NCBI RefSeq assembly: GCF_024198235.1
Contig: NZ_JAKCFB010000066.1
Coordinates: 1 to 33,995 of the forward strand
Direction of reading: 5' to 3'
Source: Myxococcus dinghuensis
GTDB taxonomy: Bacteria > Myxococcota > Myxococcia > Myxococcales > Myxococcaceae
Length of the DNA stretch: 33,995 nucleotides
Within the stretch, counting starts at the first letter, position 1; the number at the start of each line of letters is the position of its first letter. The translations under genes were made by a program, and so were the position numbers. This document shows positions 1 to 8,470 of the stretch, one piece after another. The notes below the pieces were generated by a model, which worked only from the letters and a program-made list of their open reading frames with translations, did not search any database and was not told the origin of the DNA.

Positions 1-1248
1 CCCCGAGCGCATCGTCCATCATCGAGTCACTGCCGCCGAGCGCCGTTGCCCGGCGTGTGGGAGCACGGACTTGAAGCGCTTGGGGTCCGGCAAGCAGACA
101 CATGTCCTCGAGTACGTCCCGGCGCGCCTCGAGCGCCAGGTGCACGTGCAGGAGACACTCGTGTGCCGGTGTGGCCAGGGGATTGTTACGGCCGTGGCGC
201 CCAAGGCCCTGGAGCAGGGCCACTACGGGCCCGGGCTGCTGGCCCACCTGGTGACGGCGAAGGTATGCGATTCGATTCCCCTCTACCGCCAGGCCAAGGC
301 GCTCGCGCGCGTCGGCGCCCCCATTGCGCGCACGACGCTGTGCGACCTCTTCCACGCCGTCGCGGCCGCCACCTCGCCGCTGTCGGCGCGACTGCTCGCC
401 TTGGTGCGGCAGGCCCCCCTGGTCCGCGCGGACGAGACGCCGCAGCGCGTGCTCGACGAAGGCAAGACGCGCCGGGCCTACGTCTGGACCTTCCGGACCG
501 AGAGTCTCATCGCCTACGTGCATAGTCCCAGTCGCAGCGGCGCGACGCCCCAGGCCGTCCTGGGCGGCACGCGCGGCTACCTGCTCGTCGACGGCTACAC
601 CGGCTACAACCGCGTCACCCTGCCAGAGGGCCGCACGCGCGTGGCGTGCTGGGCGCACGTGCGCCGCAGATTCTTCGACGCCCAAGCCACCGCGCCCGAG
701 GCCAGGAACGCGCTCGACTTCATCCTGGCCCTCTACCGAGTGGAGCACGAAGCCACGCAACGTGGCGTGCTGGGAGGGCCCGAGCACCTGGCGCTGCGCC
801 GTGAGCGGAGTGCTCCGGTACTCGAAACCTTCGCCGCGTGGCTCACGGAGCAATTGCCGCGACACCCGCCGCGGGGGCCGATGGGCCTCGCGCTGCGCTA
901 CACCCAAGGCCAGTGGGCGGCCCTCTCACGCTTCCTCGAGGACGCCTCGCTGCCGCTCGACAACAACGCCTCCGAGCGGGCCCTACGGGCGATGGCCCTG
1001 GGCCGAAAGACCTACCTCTTCGTCGGCAGCGACGAGGCTGGCCAGAATCTCGCGGGGCTCGCGTCACTCGTCGCCACGTGCGAGGCCAACAGCGTCAACC
1101 CCGAGGCCTACCTGGCCGATGTGCTGCTGCGGCTCGGCTCGCATCCGGCATCCCGCCTGGACGAATTGCTGCCGCACCGCTGGTCTCCGACACCCGTCAA
1201 CTCGTCCTGAGCAGCCACCCGCGCTCGGCACTCGGAAACGTCGCTTGG
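1..1248 (+). mobile_element. IS66-family insertion sequence, 3' part
   Basis: This is the right-hand part of an IS66-type element; the left end and any accessory genes (tnpA, tnpB) lie outside the window. The transposase frame is open from the first bases to 1210. The right end is uncertain. Read on the minus strand, 1247-1233 begins CAAGCGACGTTTCC, which resembles the GTAAGCG start typical of IS66 inverted repeats, so I place the end near 1248. Beyond it lie a long interrupted palindrome and a fragment of a serine-hydrolase-like gene, suggesting insertion into, or deletion next to, that gene. Without the left end, the terminal repeats and target duplication cannot be checked. Confidence 0.7.
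2..1210 (+). CDS. IS66 family transposase (TnpC type), 5' end missing
   Basis: This is the DDE transposase of an IS66 element. The frame has no stop back to the window edge, so the true start is upstream. The segment begins inside the family's zinc-ribbon: CPACG is coded at 47-61 and CRCG at 164-175. The catalytic triad can be placed. The first Asp is in ADET (codon 431), the second in DGYTGYN (codon 590), and the Glu is in NNASERALR (codon 974). The C-terminal stretch ending in LPHRWSP matches the usual IS66 C-terminal tail. About 400 residues are present of the usual 500 or so. There is no frameshift or internal stop in the visible part, so the gene could be functional. A TTG at 71 could act as a start, but the zinc-ribbon upstream shows the reading frame begins earlier. 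Confidence 0.93.
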   Translation, partial: PERIVHHRVTAAERRCPACGSTDLKRLGSGKQTHVLEYVPARLERQVHVQETLVCRCGQGIVTAVAPKALEQGHYGPGLLAHLVTAKVCDSIPLYRQAKALARVGAPIARTTLCDLFHAVAAATSPLSARLLALVRQAPLVRADETPQRVLDEGKTRRAYVWTFRTESLIAYVHSPSRSGATPQAVLGGTRGYLLVDGYTGYNRVTLPEGRTRVACWAHVRRRFFDAQATAPEARNALDFILALYRVEHEATQRGVLGGPEHLALRRERSAPVLETFAAWLTEQLPRHPPRGPMGLALRYTQGQWAALSRFLEDASLPLDNNASERALRAMALGRKTYLFVGSDEAGQNLAGLASLVATCEANSVNPEAYLADVLLRLGSHPASRLDELLPHRWSPTPVNSS

Positions 1249-1301
1249 GCCGGCGTGGCGACCACGCCGCGTGTTGCGGTGGTGTGCCCGCCACGCCGGC
1301 C
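1248..1301. repeat. 54-nt interrupted palindrome next to the IS66 element
   Basis: A perfect 13-bp inverted repeat is formed by GGCCGGCGTGGCG (1248-1260) and CGCCACGCCGGCC (1289-1301). A second inner stem pairs ACCAC (1261-1265) with GTGGT (1279-1283) and CGC (1268-1270) with GCG (1276-1278), leaving a short loop. It follows the transposase stop by 37 nt and abuts the putative IS end. It could be a terminator for the transposase, part of the IS terminus, or a repeat-type element. No T-run follows. Confidence 0.8.
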
Positions 1302-1305
1302 GTCG

Positions 1306-1458
1306 GTCGGTTACGGACAGCGGCTCATGGTGCTGCCCGGGCTCGACCTGGTCGTCGTGCGGATGTCGGAGGAGGACGGGCGTGTCTCGAGCAGCGTCCT
1401 GGAGTTCGGTGCCATGGAGCGGCTGGTGCTCGACCTGGTCCCCCCTTCCGCCCGCTGA
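1306..1458 (+). pseudogene. C-terminal remnant of a serine hydrolase (beta-lactamase-like)
   Basis: The frame ending at 1458 encodes about 50 residues beginning SVGYGQRLMVLPGLDLVVV. This resembles the last segment of class C beta-lactamase-like serine hydrolases, where a glycine-rich strand is followed by a 'VxPxLDLVVV' strand near the C terminus. No start codon with a ribosome binding site precedes it, and the catalytic SxxK and YxN parts are absent. I read it as the tail of a gene cut off by the IS66 element. The family call rests on one short motif and is tentative; that it is a fragment is better supported. The rest of 1211-1533 holds only the palindrome at 1248-1301 and the leader of the next gene. 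Confidence 0.5.
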
Positions 1459-1533
1459 GGCCGGGGACACGCCCGCCCGCCTGCTCGTCGCCGCACTGGT
1501 GGCGCGGGGCATGTGGCATCATGCTGTCCCCGC

Positions 1534-2817
1534 ATGTCGCCGCACCGCCCCGTCTCCCTCGTCCTCAGCTACCAGTACCCGGGCAAGTACGCCTTCACCG
1601 TGCTGGCGGGCGCCGTGGAGTCGGACCCGGCGCTCGCGGACGTGAAGCTGTGGTTCCCCCGGGACAAGGACACGCTGCTGGCCACCGTGCGCGAGCGCGT
1701 CGACGCGGGCGACACGGTGGTGGCCGCGTGGTCGTTCTATTCGGCCAGCTTCGCGCCCGCGGTGGAGGAGCTGGCGTACGTGCGCGAGCGCCTGGACGGC
1801 CGCTCCGTGCTCTGCATCGCCGGAGGCGTACACGCGACCGCCGAGCCGCTCCAGACGCTCCAGGCAGGCTTCGACCTCGTCGCGGTGGGCGAGGGCGAGC
1901 ACTCCCTGCGCGAGCTGCTGGGGCGCGTCCAGCGCGGCGAGGACCCGCGCCGCACCCACGGCGTCGCCTGGCTGAAGGACGGCAAGCTGGAGCAGAACGG
2001 CCGGGGCGAGGGCGTGACGCTCGACGACTTCCCGCCCTTCGCGGCGCGCCACTCCAAGTTCGGCGCCATCGAAATCACGCGCGGCTGCATCTACGCCTGC
2101 CGCTTCTGCCAGACGCCCTTCATGAGCAAGGCGCGCTTCCGCCACCGCTCGGTGGCCAACGTGGCGCACTGGGCGCGGGAGCTGCGGCGCGCGGGCAAGC
2201 GGGACCTGCGCTTCATCACCCCCACGTCCATGTCCTACGGCACGGGCGACGAGACGATGAACCTGGCCGCGGTCGAGGAGCTGCTCGCGGCGGTGCGCGA
2301 GGCCATGGCGCCCGACGGGCGCGTGTACTACGGCACCTTCCCGTCGGAGGTCCGTCCGGAGCACGTCACGCCGGAGGCGCTCGCGCTGCTCAAGCGCTAC
2401 GTGCACAACGACAACCTCATCATCGGCGGACAGTCCGGCTCCGAGCGCGTCCTCCAGAGCACGCGCCGGGGGCACGACGTGGAGACGGTGGTGCGCGCCA
2501 CGCGGCTGGCCGTGGAGGGCGGCTTCGTGCCCAACGTGGACTTCATCCTCGGGCTGCCCGGGGAGGAGGCCTCCGACGTGGAGGCCACCGTCGCGCTCAT
2601 GGAGCGCCTGGCGGAGCTGGGGGCCCGGGTGCACGGACACACGTTCATGCCGCTGCCCGGCACGCCGTTCCGCGACGCGCCGCCGGGACAGGTGGACGAC
2701 GAGACCCGGCGCAAGCTGGATCGGCTCGCCTCCCAGGGACGGCTGTACGGCCACTGGAAGCACCAGGCGGTGCTGGCCGAAGGCATCGCCTCGCGACGGC
2801 GCCCCCGAGCGGGCTAG
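1534..2817 (+). CDS. B12-binding domain / radical SAM protein (MJ_1487-like family)
   Basis: This 427-residue protein combines an N-terminal cobalamin-binding-like Rossmann region (about residues 1-150) with a radical SAM core. The [4Fe-4S] ligands form CX3CX2C at Cys185, Cys189 and Cys192, inside EITRGCIYACRFCQTPF. Downstream are the family's GGQSGSERVL and NVDFILGLPGE strands. Overall it resembles the group annotated as TIGR04013 (MJ_1487-like), whose substrate is unknown. By analogy such enzymes run SAM- and cobalamin-dependent methyl transfer or other radical chemistry in the cytoplasm. The start at ATG 1534 begins MSPHRPVSL and gives the usual N terminus; in-frame codons upstream add only a few poorly fitting residues. 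No clear Shine-Dalgarno is visible. It stands alone, with no obvious biosynthetic partners. Confidence 0.85.
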   Translation: MSPHRPVSLVLSYQYPGKYAFTVLAGAVESDPALADVKLWFPRDKDTLLATVRERVDAGDTVVAAWSFYSASFAPAVEELAYVRERLDGRSVLCIAGGVHATAEPLQTLQAGFDLVAVGEGEHSLRELLGRVQRGEDPRRTHGVAWLKDGKLEQNGRGEGVTLDDFPPFAARHSKFGAIEITRGCIYACRFCQTPFMSKARFRHRSVANVAHWARELRRAGKRDLRFITPTSMSYGTGDETMNLAAVEELLAAVREAMAPDGRVYYGTFPSEVRPEHVTPEALALLKRYVHNDNLIIGGQSGSERVLQSTRRGHDVETVVRATRLAVEGGFVPNVDFILGLPGEEASDVEATVALMERLAELGARVHGHTFMPLPGTPFRDAPPGQVDDETRRKLDRLASQGRLYGHWKHQAVLAEGIASRRRPRAG

Positions 2818-2820
2818 CGT

Positions 2821-2841
2821 CCCGCCCTCCTAGGGGGCGGG
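2821..2841 (+). terminator. G/C hairpin after the radical SAM gene
   Basis: CCCGCCC (2821-2827) pairs perfectly with GGGCGGG (2835-2841) around a 7-nt loop, starting 3 nt after the stop at 2817. There is no T-run, so it is a terminator-like hairpin rather than a classical intrinsic terminator. Confidence 0.4.
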
Positions 2842-2894
2842 GCGTGTCACTTCGACGGGCCCGGCGCCACGCGGGCGCTTAGGATGGGGGCGCG

Positions 2895-3233
2895 ATGTCC
2901 TCCGACGAGACTCCTCCCTACTGGCTGCTCATCTCCGTCCTCTTCAGCTCCCAGCCGCTGACGCCTTCGCTCGCCATGACGCTGCACCAGACGGCGTACG
3001 AGCTGCACGAGCGCGGCGACGCGGTGAAGGCGGTGGCCGGGGACATGCTGAGCGGCAAGGTGCGCAACCTGCGCAAGGAGGTGGCCCTGGGCGGCATCGC
3101 CGGGCCCGCCTTCGAGGCCGAAATCGAGACCGAGCGCGGCTCGGGCGTCGTGCGCTTCGTCCTCACCCGGCAGGGGCTGGAGATGATGCGGCAGGCGCCC
3201 CCGGCGCCGCCCCGTCCGAAGTACCTCAACTAG
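2895..3233 (+). CDS. hypothetical protein, 112 residues
   Basis: I do not recognise this protein. It is a small soluble alpha/beta-looking protein with no signal peptide or membrane segment. It begins MSSDETPPYWLLISVLFSSQPL and ends in a proline-rich tail, APPAPPRPKYLN. The middle (about 40-75) is basic, with regularly spaced Lys and Arg (KVRNLRKEV), and the end before the tail reads like a beta strand plus helix (VVRFVLTRQGLEMMRQ). Start ATG 2895 lies 77 nt after the radical SAM stop, beyond a terminator-like hairpin, so it is probably separately transcribed. Codon use is typical of the window, which supports a real gene. Confidence 0.65.
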   Translation: MSSDETPPYWLLISVLFSSQPLTPSLAMTLHQTAYELHERGDAVKAVAGDMLSGKVRNLRKEVALGGIAGPAFEAEIETERGSGVVRFVLTRQGLEMMRQAPPAPPRPKYLN

Positions 3234-3336
3234 GGTGACACGGGCCCGTCCGCCGGGCCGCCATGCTGCGCGCGGGGAGGTGCCATCCCCACCTTCGAGG
3301 CACGGGCCGCACCCATCCCCCCGAAGGAGCGCCGCC

Positions 3337-3588
3337 ATGGACCCGAAGGAGTACCTGAACACGCCGCTGGGCATCCCCCTGGACCCGGACAAGCAGAAGG
3401 ACCCGGAGGTGGATGGCGACGTGGTCCCCGCGGAGGGCCGAGCGGGCTTCCTCAACGACGTGACGGACCAGGACGGGGGCCAACGCACGGAGACGGAGCA
3501 CCCGTGGGATGGCGAGGGGGACCTGCAGGTGGGCCAGCGCGAGGCCTACCTGCGGTCCATCGACAAGAAGAAGTGGCGGGGGCGGTAG
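3337..3588 (+). CDS. small acidic hydrophilic protein, 83 residues
   Basis: This is an unrecognised 83-residue protein, strongly hydrophilic and rich in Asp, Glu, Lys and Gly, with no hydrophobic segment; it is probably largely disordered. It begins MDPKEYLNTPLGIPLDPDKQ and ends DKKKWRGR. The start at ATG 3337 is supported by AAGGAG at 3324-3329, 7 nt upstream. It ends 10 nt before the convergent stop of the next gene on the minus strand. Its function cannot be read from the sequence. Confidence 0.65.
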   Translation: MDPKEYLNTPLGIPLDPDKQKDPEVDGDVVPAEGRAGFLNDVTDQDGGQRTETEHPWDGEGDLQVGQREAYLRSIDKKKWRGR

Positions 3589-3598
3589 CGACCGCGCC

Positions 3599-4024
3599 TC
3601 ACTCCGTCTCGAGGCTGACCTTCATCCGGTTGCCCATGTGCAGGATGGAGTTGCTCAGCGTCGCCGCCGACAGCTCCGCCAGCTCCATGACGACCTTCTG
3701 CTCCTGCTCCGCCTGGCTCCCCGCGGCCGGCTGGCCGGCGGCGCCCTGGGTGCCGCCCTCGTTGATGGGGGCACGGCCCACGGCGGACAGGTAGGAGTTC
3801 AGGATGCCGTTGCCGGAGGACGCGCCCACGGAGGCGAGCGCCGAGGAGACCACCTGCCCACCCGAGGTCATCGTCTGGTCGCCGGGGCGGTAGGCCGCGG
3901 ACATGGAGCCGCCGGCCGGGTTCTGCTGGATGAGCGAGCCGAAGCCCGCGCGCGAGGTCTGGGCCTGGGCCTGGGTGCCGAAGGTCTGGACGCGGGGACC
4001 CGTGAGGGAGTTGATGCTGCTCAT
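3599..4024 (-). CDS. hypothetical protein, Gln/Ser/Gly-rich, 141 residues
   Basis: I do not recognise this protein. It starts MSSINSLTGPRVQTFGTQAQ from the ATG at 4024, with GGAG about 9 nt upstream. A frame extension of 11 codons further upstream is less likely. There is no signal peptide and no membrane segment. The N-terminal 90 residues are low-complexity (Gln, Ala, Ser, Gly), which suggests disorder. The last 45 residues form a probable amphipathic helix (QKVVMELAELSAATLSNSILHMGNRMKVSLE). A disordered N terminus followed by one C-terminal helix recalls secretion-apparatus rod/needle-type proteins, but I see no diagnostic motif and no secretion genes nearby. Confidence 0.65.
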   Translation of the reverse strand: MSSINSLTGPRVQTFGTQAQAQTSRAGFGSLIQQNPAGGSMSAAYRPGDQTMTSGGQVVSSALASVGASSGNGILNSYLSAVGRAPINEGGTQGAAGQPAAGSQAEQEQKVVMELAELSAATLSNSILHMGNRMKVSLETE

Positions 4025-4147
4025 GGCGCTGGCTCCGTGGCGGTCCGCGGGGCGCACCCCGCGCGAATCTCGGACGTCTGATCCCCATTATCGCCCGGAC
4101 CGGCCGGAAGTTGCGTCCGACCCACCCGCCCGGGCTCCCCGGCCCCG

Positions 4148-4163
4148 AAAAAGGCCGGAGGCC
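4148..4163 (-). terminator. possible intrinsic terminator after aceA
   Basis: On the minus strand GGCC-TCC-GGCC is followed directly by TTTTT, about 73 nt beyond the aceA stop. The stem is only 4 bp, but this is one of very few T-runs in the window and it sits where the aceBA transcript should end. Nothing else is recognisable between 4025 and 4235. Confidence 0.35.
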
Positions 4164-4235
4164 GCGGACTTGCGGGCGAGGTGTCGCGCCCGAAGCCCAC
4201 GGCCTCGCGGAGGATTCGTCAGGGAGGGCCCGAGA

Positions 4236-5522
<1,287 letters not shown>

Positions 5523-5572
5523 CGCAGGCTCCTCGCTGCAGCAGTGAAGGGTGGAAAAGGCGGGTGGTGCTT

Positions 5573-7198
5573 TCAGTTCGATGAGTCCAGCGCCGCGTAG
5601 GCGGGCAGGGTGAGGAAGTCCTCGAAGGTGTCCGACGTGGAGAGCTGCTCGAAGAGCTGGCGCGCGCGCTCGAGGTGGGCGGCGCCGTAGCGCTCCTTGG
5701 CGCCCTCCTTCTCGACGTGGGCCATCTCCTCGGCGAGGAGCTTCCGGAACAGGTCTCGCGTCACCTCGCGGCCGTCGGCGAGCGAGGCGTGGTGGTGCAG
5801 CCACTGCCACACCTGGGCGCGGGAGATTTCAGCCGTCGCCGCGTCCTCCATGAGGTTGTAGAGGGGCACGCAGCCCAGGCCGCCCAGCCACGCGGCGGTG
5901 TACTGGATGCCCACGCGCAGGTTGTGGCGCAGGCCCTCCTCGGTGCGGGTGCCGGAGGGGACCTTGAGCAGGTCGGCCTCGGAGACGCGCACGTCCTCGC
6001 GCTTGTTGGAGAGCTGGTTGGGCCCCTTCATGTTCGCGTCGAAGATGTCGCGCGCGAGGGAGACGAGGCCGGGGTGGGCCACCCAGGTGCCGTCGTGGCC
6101 GTTCTTCACCTCGCGCAGCTTGTCCGCGCGGACCTTCTCGAGGACGGCCTCGTTGGCGGCGGCGTCCCCCTTGATGGGGATGAACGCGGCCATGCCGCCC
6201 ATGGCGTGCACGTTGCGGCGGTGGCACGTCTGGATGAGCAGCTGGGAGTAGGCGTTGAGGAACGCCTTGTCCATGGTGACCTGGCCGCGGTCCGGCAGCA
6301 CGACGCTGGTGTCGGACTGGAGCGTCTTGATGAAGCTGAAGATGTAGTCCCAGCGGCCGCAGTTGAGGCCGGCGGAGTGCTGGCGCAGCTCGTAGAGGAT
6401 TTCGTCCATCTCGAAGGCGGCGGGCAGCGTCTCGATGAGGACCGTGGCCTTGATGGTGCCGTGGGGGAGGCCGAGCGTGTCCTGGGCCAGGAGGAACACG
6501 TCGTTCCAGAGGCGGGCCTCCAGGTGGCTCTGCATCTTCGGCAGGTAGAAGTAGGGGCCGGTGCTGCGCGACAACTGCTCGCGGGCGTTGTGGAAGAAGA
6601 ACAGGCCGAAGTCGAAGAGCGAGCCGGAGATGGGCTTGCCGTCGATCTCCACGTGGCGCTCGGGCAGGTGCCAGCCGCGGGGGCGCACGAAGAGGACGGC
6701 GGTCTTCTCGTTGAGGGCGTAGTGCTTGCCGCCGTCGGCGGTGAAGGAGATGGCGCGGCGGACGGCGTCGCGCAGGTTGAGCTGGCCGCGCACGACGTTG
6801 TCCCAGGTGGGGCTGTTGGCGTCCTCGAAGTCCGCCATGAAGACGTTCGCGCCGGAGTTGAGCGCGTTGATGATCATCTTCCGGTCCACCGGGCCGGTGA
6901 TTTCCACGCGCCGGTCCAGGATGTCCTCGGGCAGGGGGGCCACCGTCCAGTCCCCCTCCCGGATGGCCTTCGTCTCCGACAGGAAGTGGGGGCGCTCGCC
7001 CTTGCGCCAGGCCGCCTGCGTCGCCTTGCGGCGCTCCAGCAGCGCCTGGCGACGCTCACCGAAGGCGCGCGCGAGCTTCGCCACGAAGTCGAGCGCCGCG
7101 GGGGTGAGGACGGCCGCGTAGTCCGGGTGCCACGGCCCCTTCACCACCACGCCGGCGCTGTAGGCCGGAATCTTCGAAGAGGGGGCTTCAGCGGTCAT
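5573..7198 (-). CDS. aceB: malate synthase A
   Basis: This enzyme condenses glyoxylate with acetyl-CoA to malate, the second step of the glyoxylate shunt. At 541 residues it has the length of the A isoform (about 530-540), not the 720-residue G form. Recognisable conserved segments include FMADFEDANSPTW, VRPRGWHLPERHV, YFYLPKMQSHLEARLWND, ATVLIETLPAAFEMDEILYE, GRWDYIFSF and HAMGGMAAFIPIK. The last ones hold the catalytic Arg/Glu/Asp environment of the family. The start at ATG 7198 follows AAGGGAG at about 5 nt. It is the promoter-proximal gene of the aceBA operon. The upstream region 7199-7345 is the most A/T-rich part of the neighbourhood and probably carries the regulated promoter. Confidence 0.97.
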   Translation of the reverse strand: MTAEAPSSKIPAYSAGVVVKGPWHPDYAAVLTPAALDFVAKLARAFGERRQALLERRKATQAAWRKGERPHFLSETKAIREGDWTVAPLPEDILDRRVEITGPVDRKMIINALNSGANVFMADFEDANSPTWDNVVRGQLNLRDAVRRAISFTADGGKHYALNEKTAVLFVRPRGWHLPERHVEIDGKPISGSLFDFGLFFFHNAREQLSRSTGPYFYLPKMQSHLEARLWNDVFLLAQDTLGLPHGTIKATVLIETLPAAFEMDEILYELRQHSAGLNCGRWDYIFSFIKTLQSDTSVVLPDRGQVTMDKAFLNAYSQLLIQTCHRRNVHAMGGMAAFIPIKGDAAANEAVLEKVRADKLREVKNGHDGTWVAHPGLVSLARDIFDANMKGPNQLSNKREDVRVSEADLLKVPSGTRTEEGLRHNLRVGIQYTAAWLGGLGCVPLYNLMEDAATAEISRAQVWQWLHHHASLADGREVTRDLFRKLLAEEMAHVEKEGAKERYGAAHLERARQLFEQLSTSDTFEDFLTLPAYAALDSSN

Positions 7199-7345
7199 CT
7201 CGACTCCCTTGGCCTGTTGCGTTGTAAATCCGCTTCGACGGCTCGGAAAATGAAGCTTCCGAGTGCGGAATGGAAGTGTTGGTCAATTTCTGCCTGCTTG
7301 CCTGTAACGCTGTCAACACCTGCCTCGTTAAATCTGTAAATCAAC
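7199..7345 (-). promoter_or_regulatory. candidate aceBA promoter region
   Basis: This 147-nt stretch is much richer in A/T than its surroundings. On the minus strand a perfect -35 hexamer TTGACA reads from 7316 to 7311, but I see only a weak -10 (CAGAAAT) at a long spacing. The octamer TGTAAATC occurs twice in direct orientation, at 7223-7230 and 7335-7342, 112 bp apart, and could be a regulator site. No regulator gene lies next to it. The region to 7472 also holds the leader of the divergent pspC-like gene. Confidence 0.4.
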
Positions 7346-7472
7346 AGACGTGACGGGGGGTTGGCCGGGTGGGTGGGCCCGGCGGTGGGGGTGCAATCAG
7401 CGACGCCGGGTTCCGTAGGTATGGACGGGGCCGTTGGAAACCAAGGGGTCGCCCGGGAGAAAGAGGGTCGTC

Positions 7473-7823
7473 ATGGAGGCCAGGAAGCGCTGCACGGAGT
7501 GCGCGGAGGAGATGTCGCTGGAGGGGGCTCGCTGTCCTCATTGCCAGGCGCGGCAGACGCGGATGCACCGCGGCGTCGACGGGCGGGCGGTGGCGGGCGT
7601 GTGCGCGATGCTGGCGCGCGAGCTGGGTGCGGACGTGGCGTGGGTGCGCGTGGCGCTCGTCGTCGCGACGCTGTTCTCCGGCGGAACGCTGCCGCTGGTC
7701 TACGTCCTCCTCTGGCTCTTCACGCCGGCGTCCGCCCTGGGGCGCGCGCCGCTGCAGCGCACGCTGGACTGGTTCGGCGGCCTGGGGGACTCGGAGCCCT
7801 CGCGGATGGAGCGGCGCGTCTAG
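7473..7823 (+). CDS. zinc-ribbon PspC-domain membrane protein
   Basis: This is a 116-residue protein with an N-terminal zinc-ribbon and a PspC domain. The four zinc ligands are Cys7, Cys10, Cys21 and Cys24 (CTEC and CPHC pairs). The PspC domain begins MHRGVDGRAVAGVCAMLARELG and runs into one long hydrophobic segment ending LPLVYVLLWLFTP. PspC proteins are inner-membrane parts of phage-shock envelope-stress responses, but many solitary bacterial members, like this one, lack the other psp genes, so its exact role is unknown. I chose ATG 7473, which follows AGAGGG by about 5 nt; an in-frame ATG 39 nt upstream has no such site. It is divergent from aceBA. Confidence 0.85.
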   Translation: MEARKRCTECAEEMSLEGARCPHCQARQTRMHRGVDGRAVAGVCAMLARELGADVAWVRVALVVATLFSGGTLPLVYVLLWLFTPASALGRAPLQRTLDWFGGLGDSEPSRMERRV

Positions 7824-7834
7824 CGGGCGTCGAC

Positions 7835-7854
7835 GTTTCGGTGGCGGCCGAAAC
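7835..7854 (+). terminator. hairpin after the PspC gene
   Basis: GTTTCGG (7835-7841) and CCGAAAC (7848-7854) form a perfect 7-bp stem with a 6-nt loop, 11 nt after the stop at 7823. It has no following T-run. It probably separates the PspC gene from the P450/ABM pair. Confidence 0.5.
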
Positions 7855-7878
7855 CTCGGCTGACGGGGCGCTCTAGAA

Positions 7879-7896
7879 GGTCCTCCCAGGAGGACC
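7879..7896 (+). promoter_or_regulatory. inverted repeat covering the P450 ribosome binding site
   Basis: GGTCCTCC (7879-7886) is the exact reverse complement of GGAGGACC (7889-7896). Allowing a 4-nt loop gives a 7-bp stem. The Shine-Dalgarno AGGAGG (7888-7893) lies in the 3' arm, 7 nt before ATG 7901. The fold would hide the ribosome binding site. Confidence 0.6.
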
Positions 7897-7900
7897 GCCC

Positions 7901-8470
7901 ATGTCACCACGCGATCCGAGCGCCGCCGCCACGCACCCGGAGCCGTATCCCTTCTACACGGAGCTCGTCGCGCGTCGCCCCCTCTACCGGGACGACGCGC
8001 TGGGGCTCTGGGGGGCGTCCAGCGCCCGGGCGGTGGAGGCGGTGCGCTTCCGCTCCCGGCCCGCGTTGCTGTCGCGCCTGCTCGACGAGGTGCTCCGGCA
8101 CGACCCGCCCGTGCAGAACACGGGGCGCTTCCTCGCGGAGGACGCGGTCAGCGACGGCCAGGCGATGGCCGCGGGCGACGGCAGCCTGGTGCTGCTCGCC
8201 GCCGCCAACCGCGCCCCGGCGCTCCACCCCGCGCCGCACCGGTTCGACCTCCACCGCGAGCCGAGGCGCACCCCGTCCTTCGGCCAGGGGGGCCACGCGT
8301 GTCCGGGCGAGGCCCTGGCGAGGTCGCTCGCGCTCGGGGGCCTGGAGGTGCTGCTCGCCACCGACGTCGCCGCGCACCCCGCCGCCTTCGCCGACCTGGC
8401 GTTCCTGCCGTCCCACGACGGACGCATTCCCCTGCTCCCAGCCCTCTTCCTCCAGGAGGTCGCGTCGTGA
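7901..8470 (+). CDS. cytochrome P450 with internal deletion
   Basis: This reads as a P450 that has lost its middle. The N-terminal 48 residues (PYPFYTELVARRPLYRDDAL) match the usual beginning of bacterial P450s. After a short junction (about residues 47-60) the sequence continues directly in the K helix, with ExxR at Glu63-Arg66 (DEVLRHDPPVQ). It then runs through the meander to the haem loop FGQGGHACPG, where Cys134 is the iron ligand. The B-J helices are gone, including the I-helix oxygen-activation motif. The length is 189 residues against about 400. The frame is intact and the ribosome binding site is strong (AGGAGG), so a product may be made, but monooxygenase activity is unlikely. It overlaps the next gene by 4 nt, the normal operon arrangement. 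Decaying gene or repurposed haem-loop protein are both possible. Confidence 0.75.
   Translation: MSPRDPSAAATHPEPYPFYTELVARRPLYRDDALGLWGASSARAVEAVRFRSRPALLSRLLDEVLRHDPPVQNTGRFLAEDAVSDGQAMAAGDGSLVLLAAANRAPALHPAPHRFDLHREPRRTPSFGQGGHACPGEALARSLALGGLEVLLATDVAAHPAAFADLAFLPSHDGRIPLLPALFLQEVAS

Noticed and set aside
324..2882. 852-codon plus-strand frame across the IS66 transposase and radical SAM gene
   Set aside because: Arg/Ala/Pro-rich shadow crossing two genes in other frames that carry catalytic motifs.
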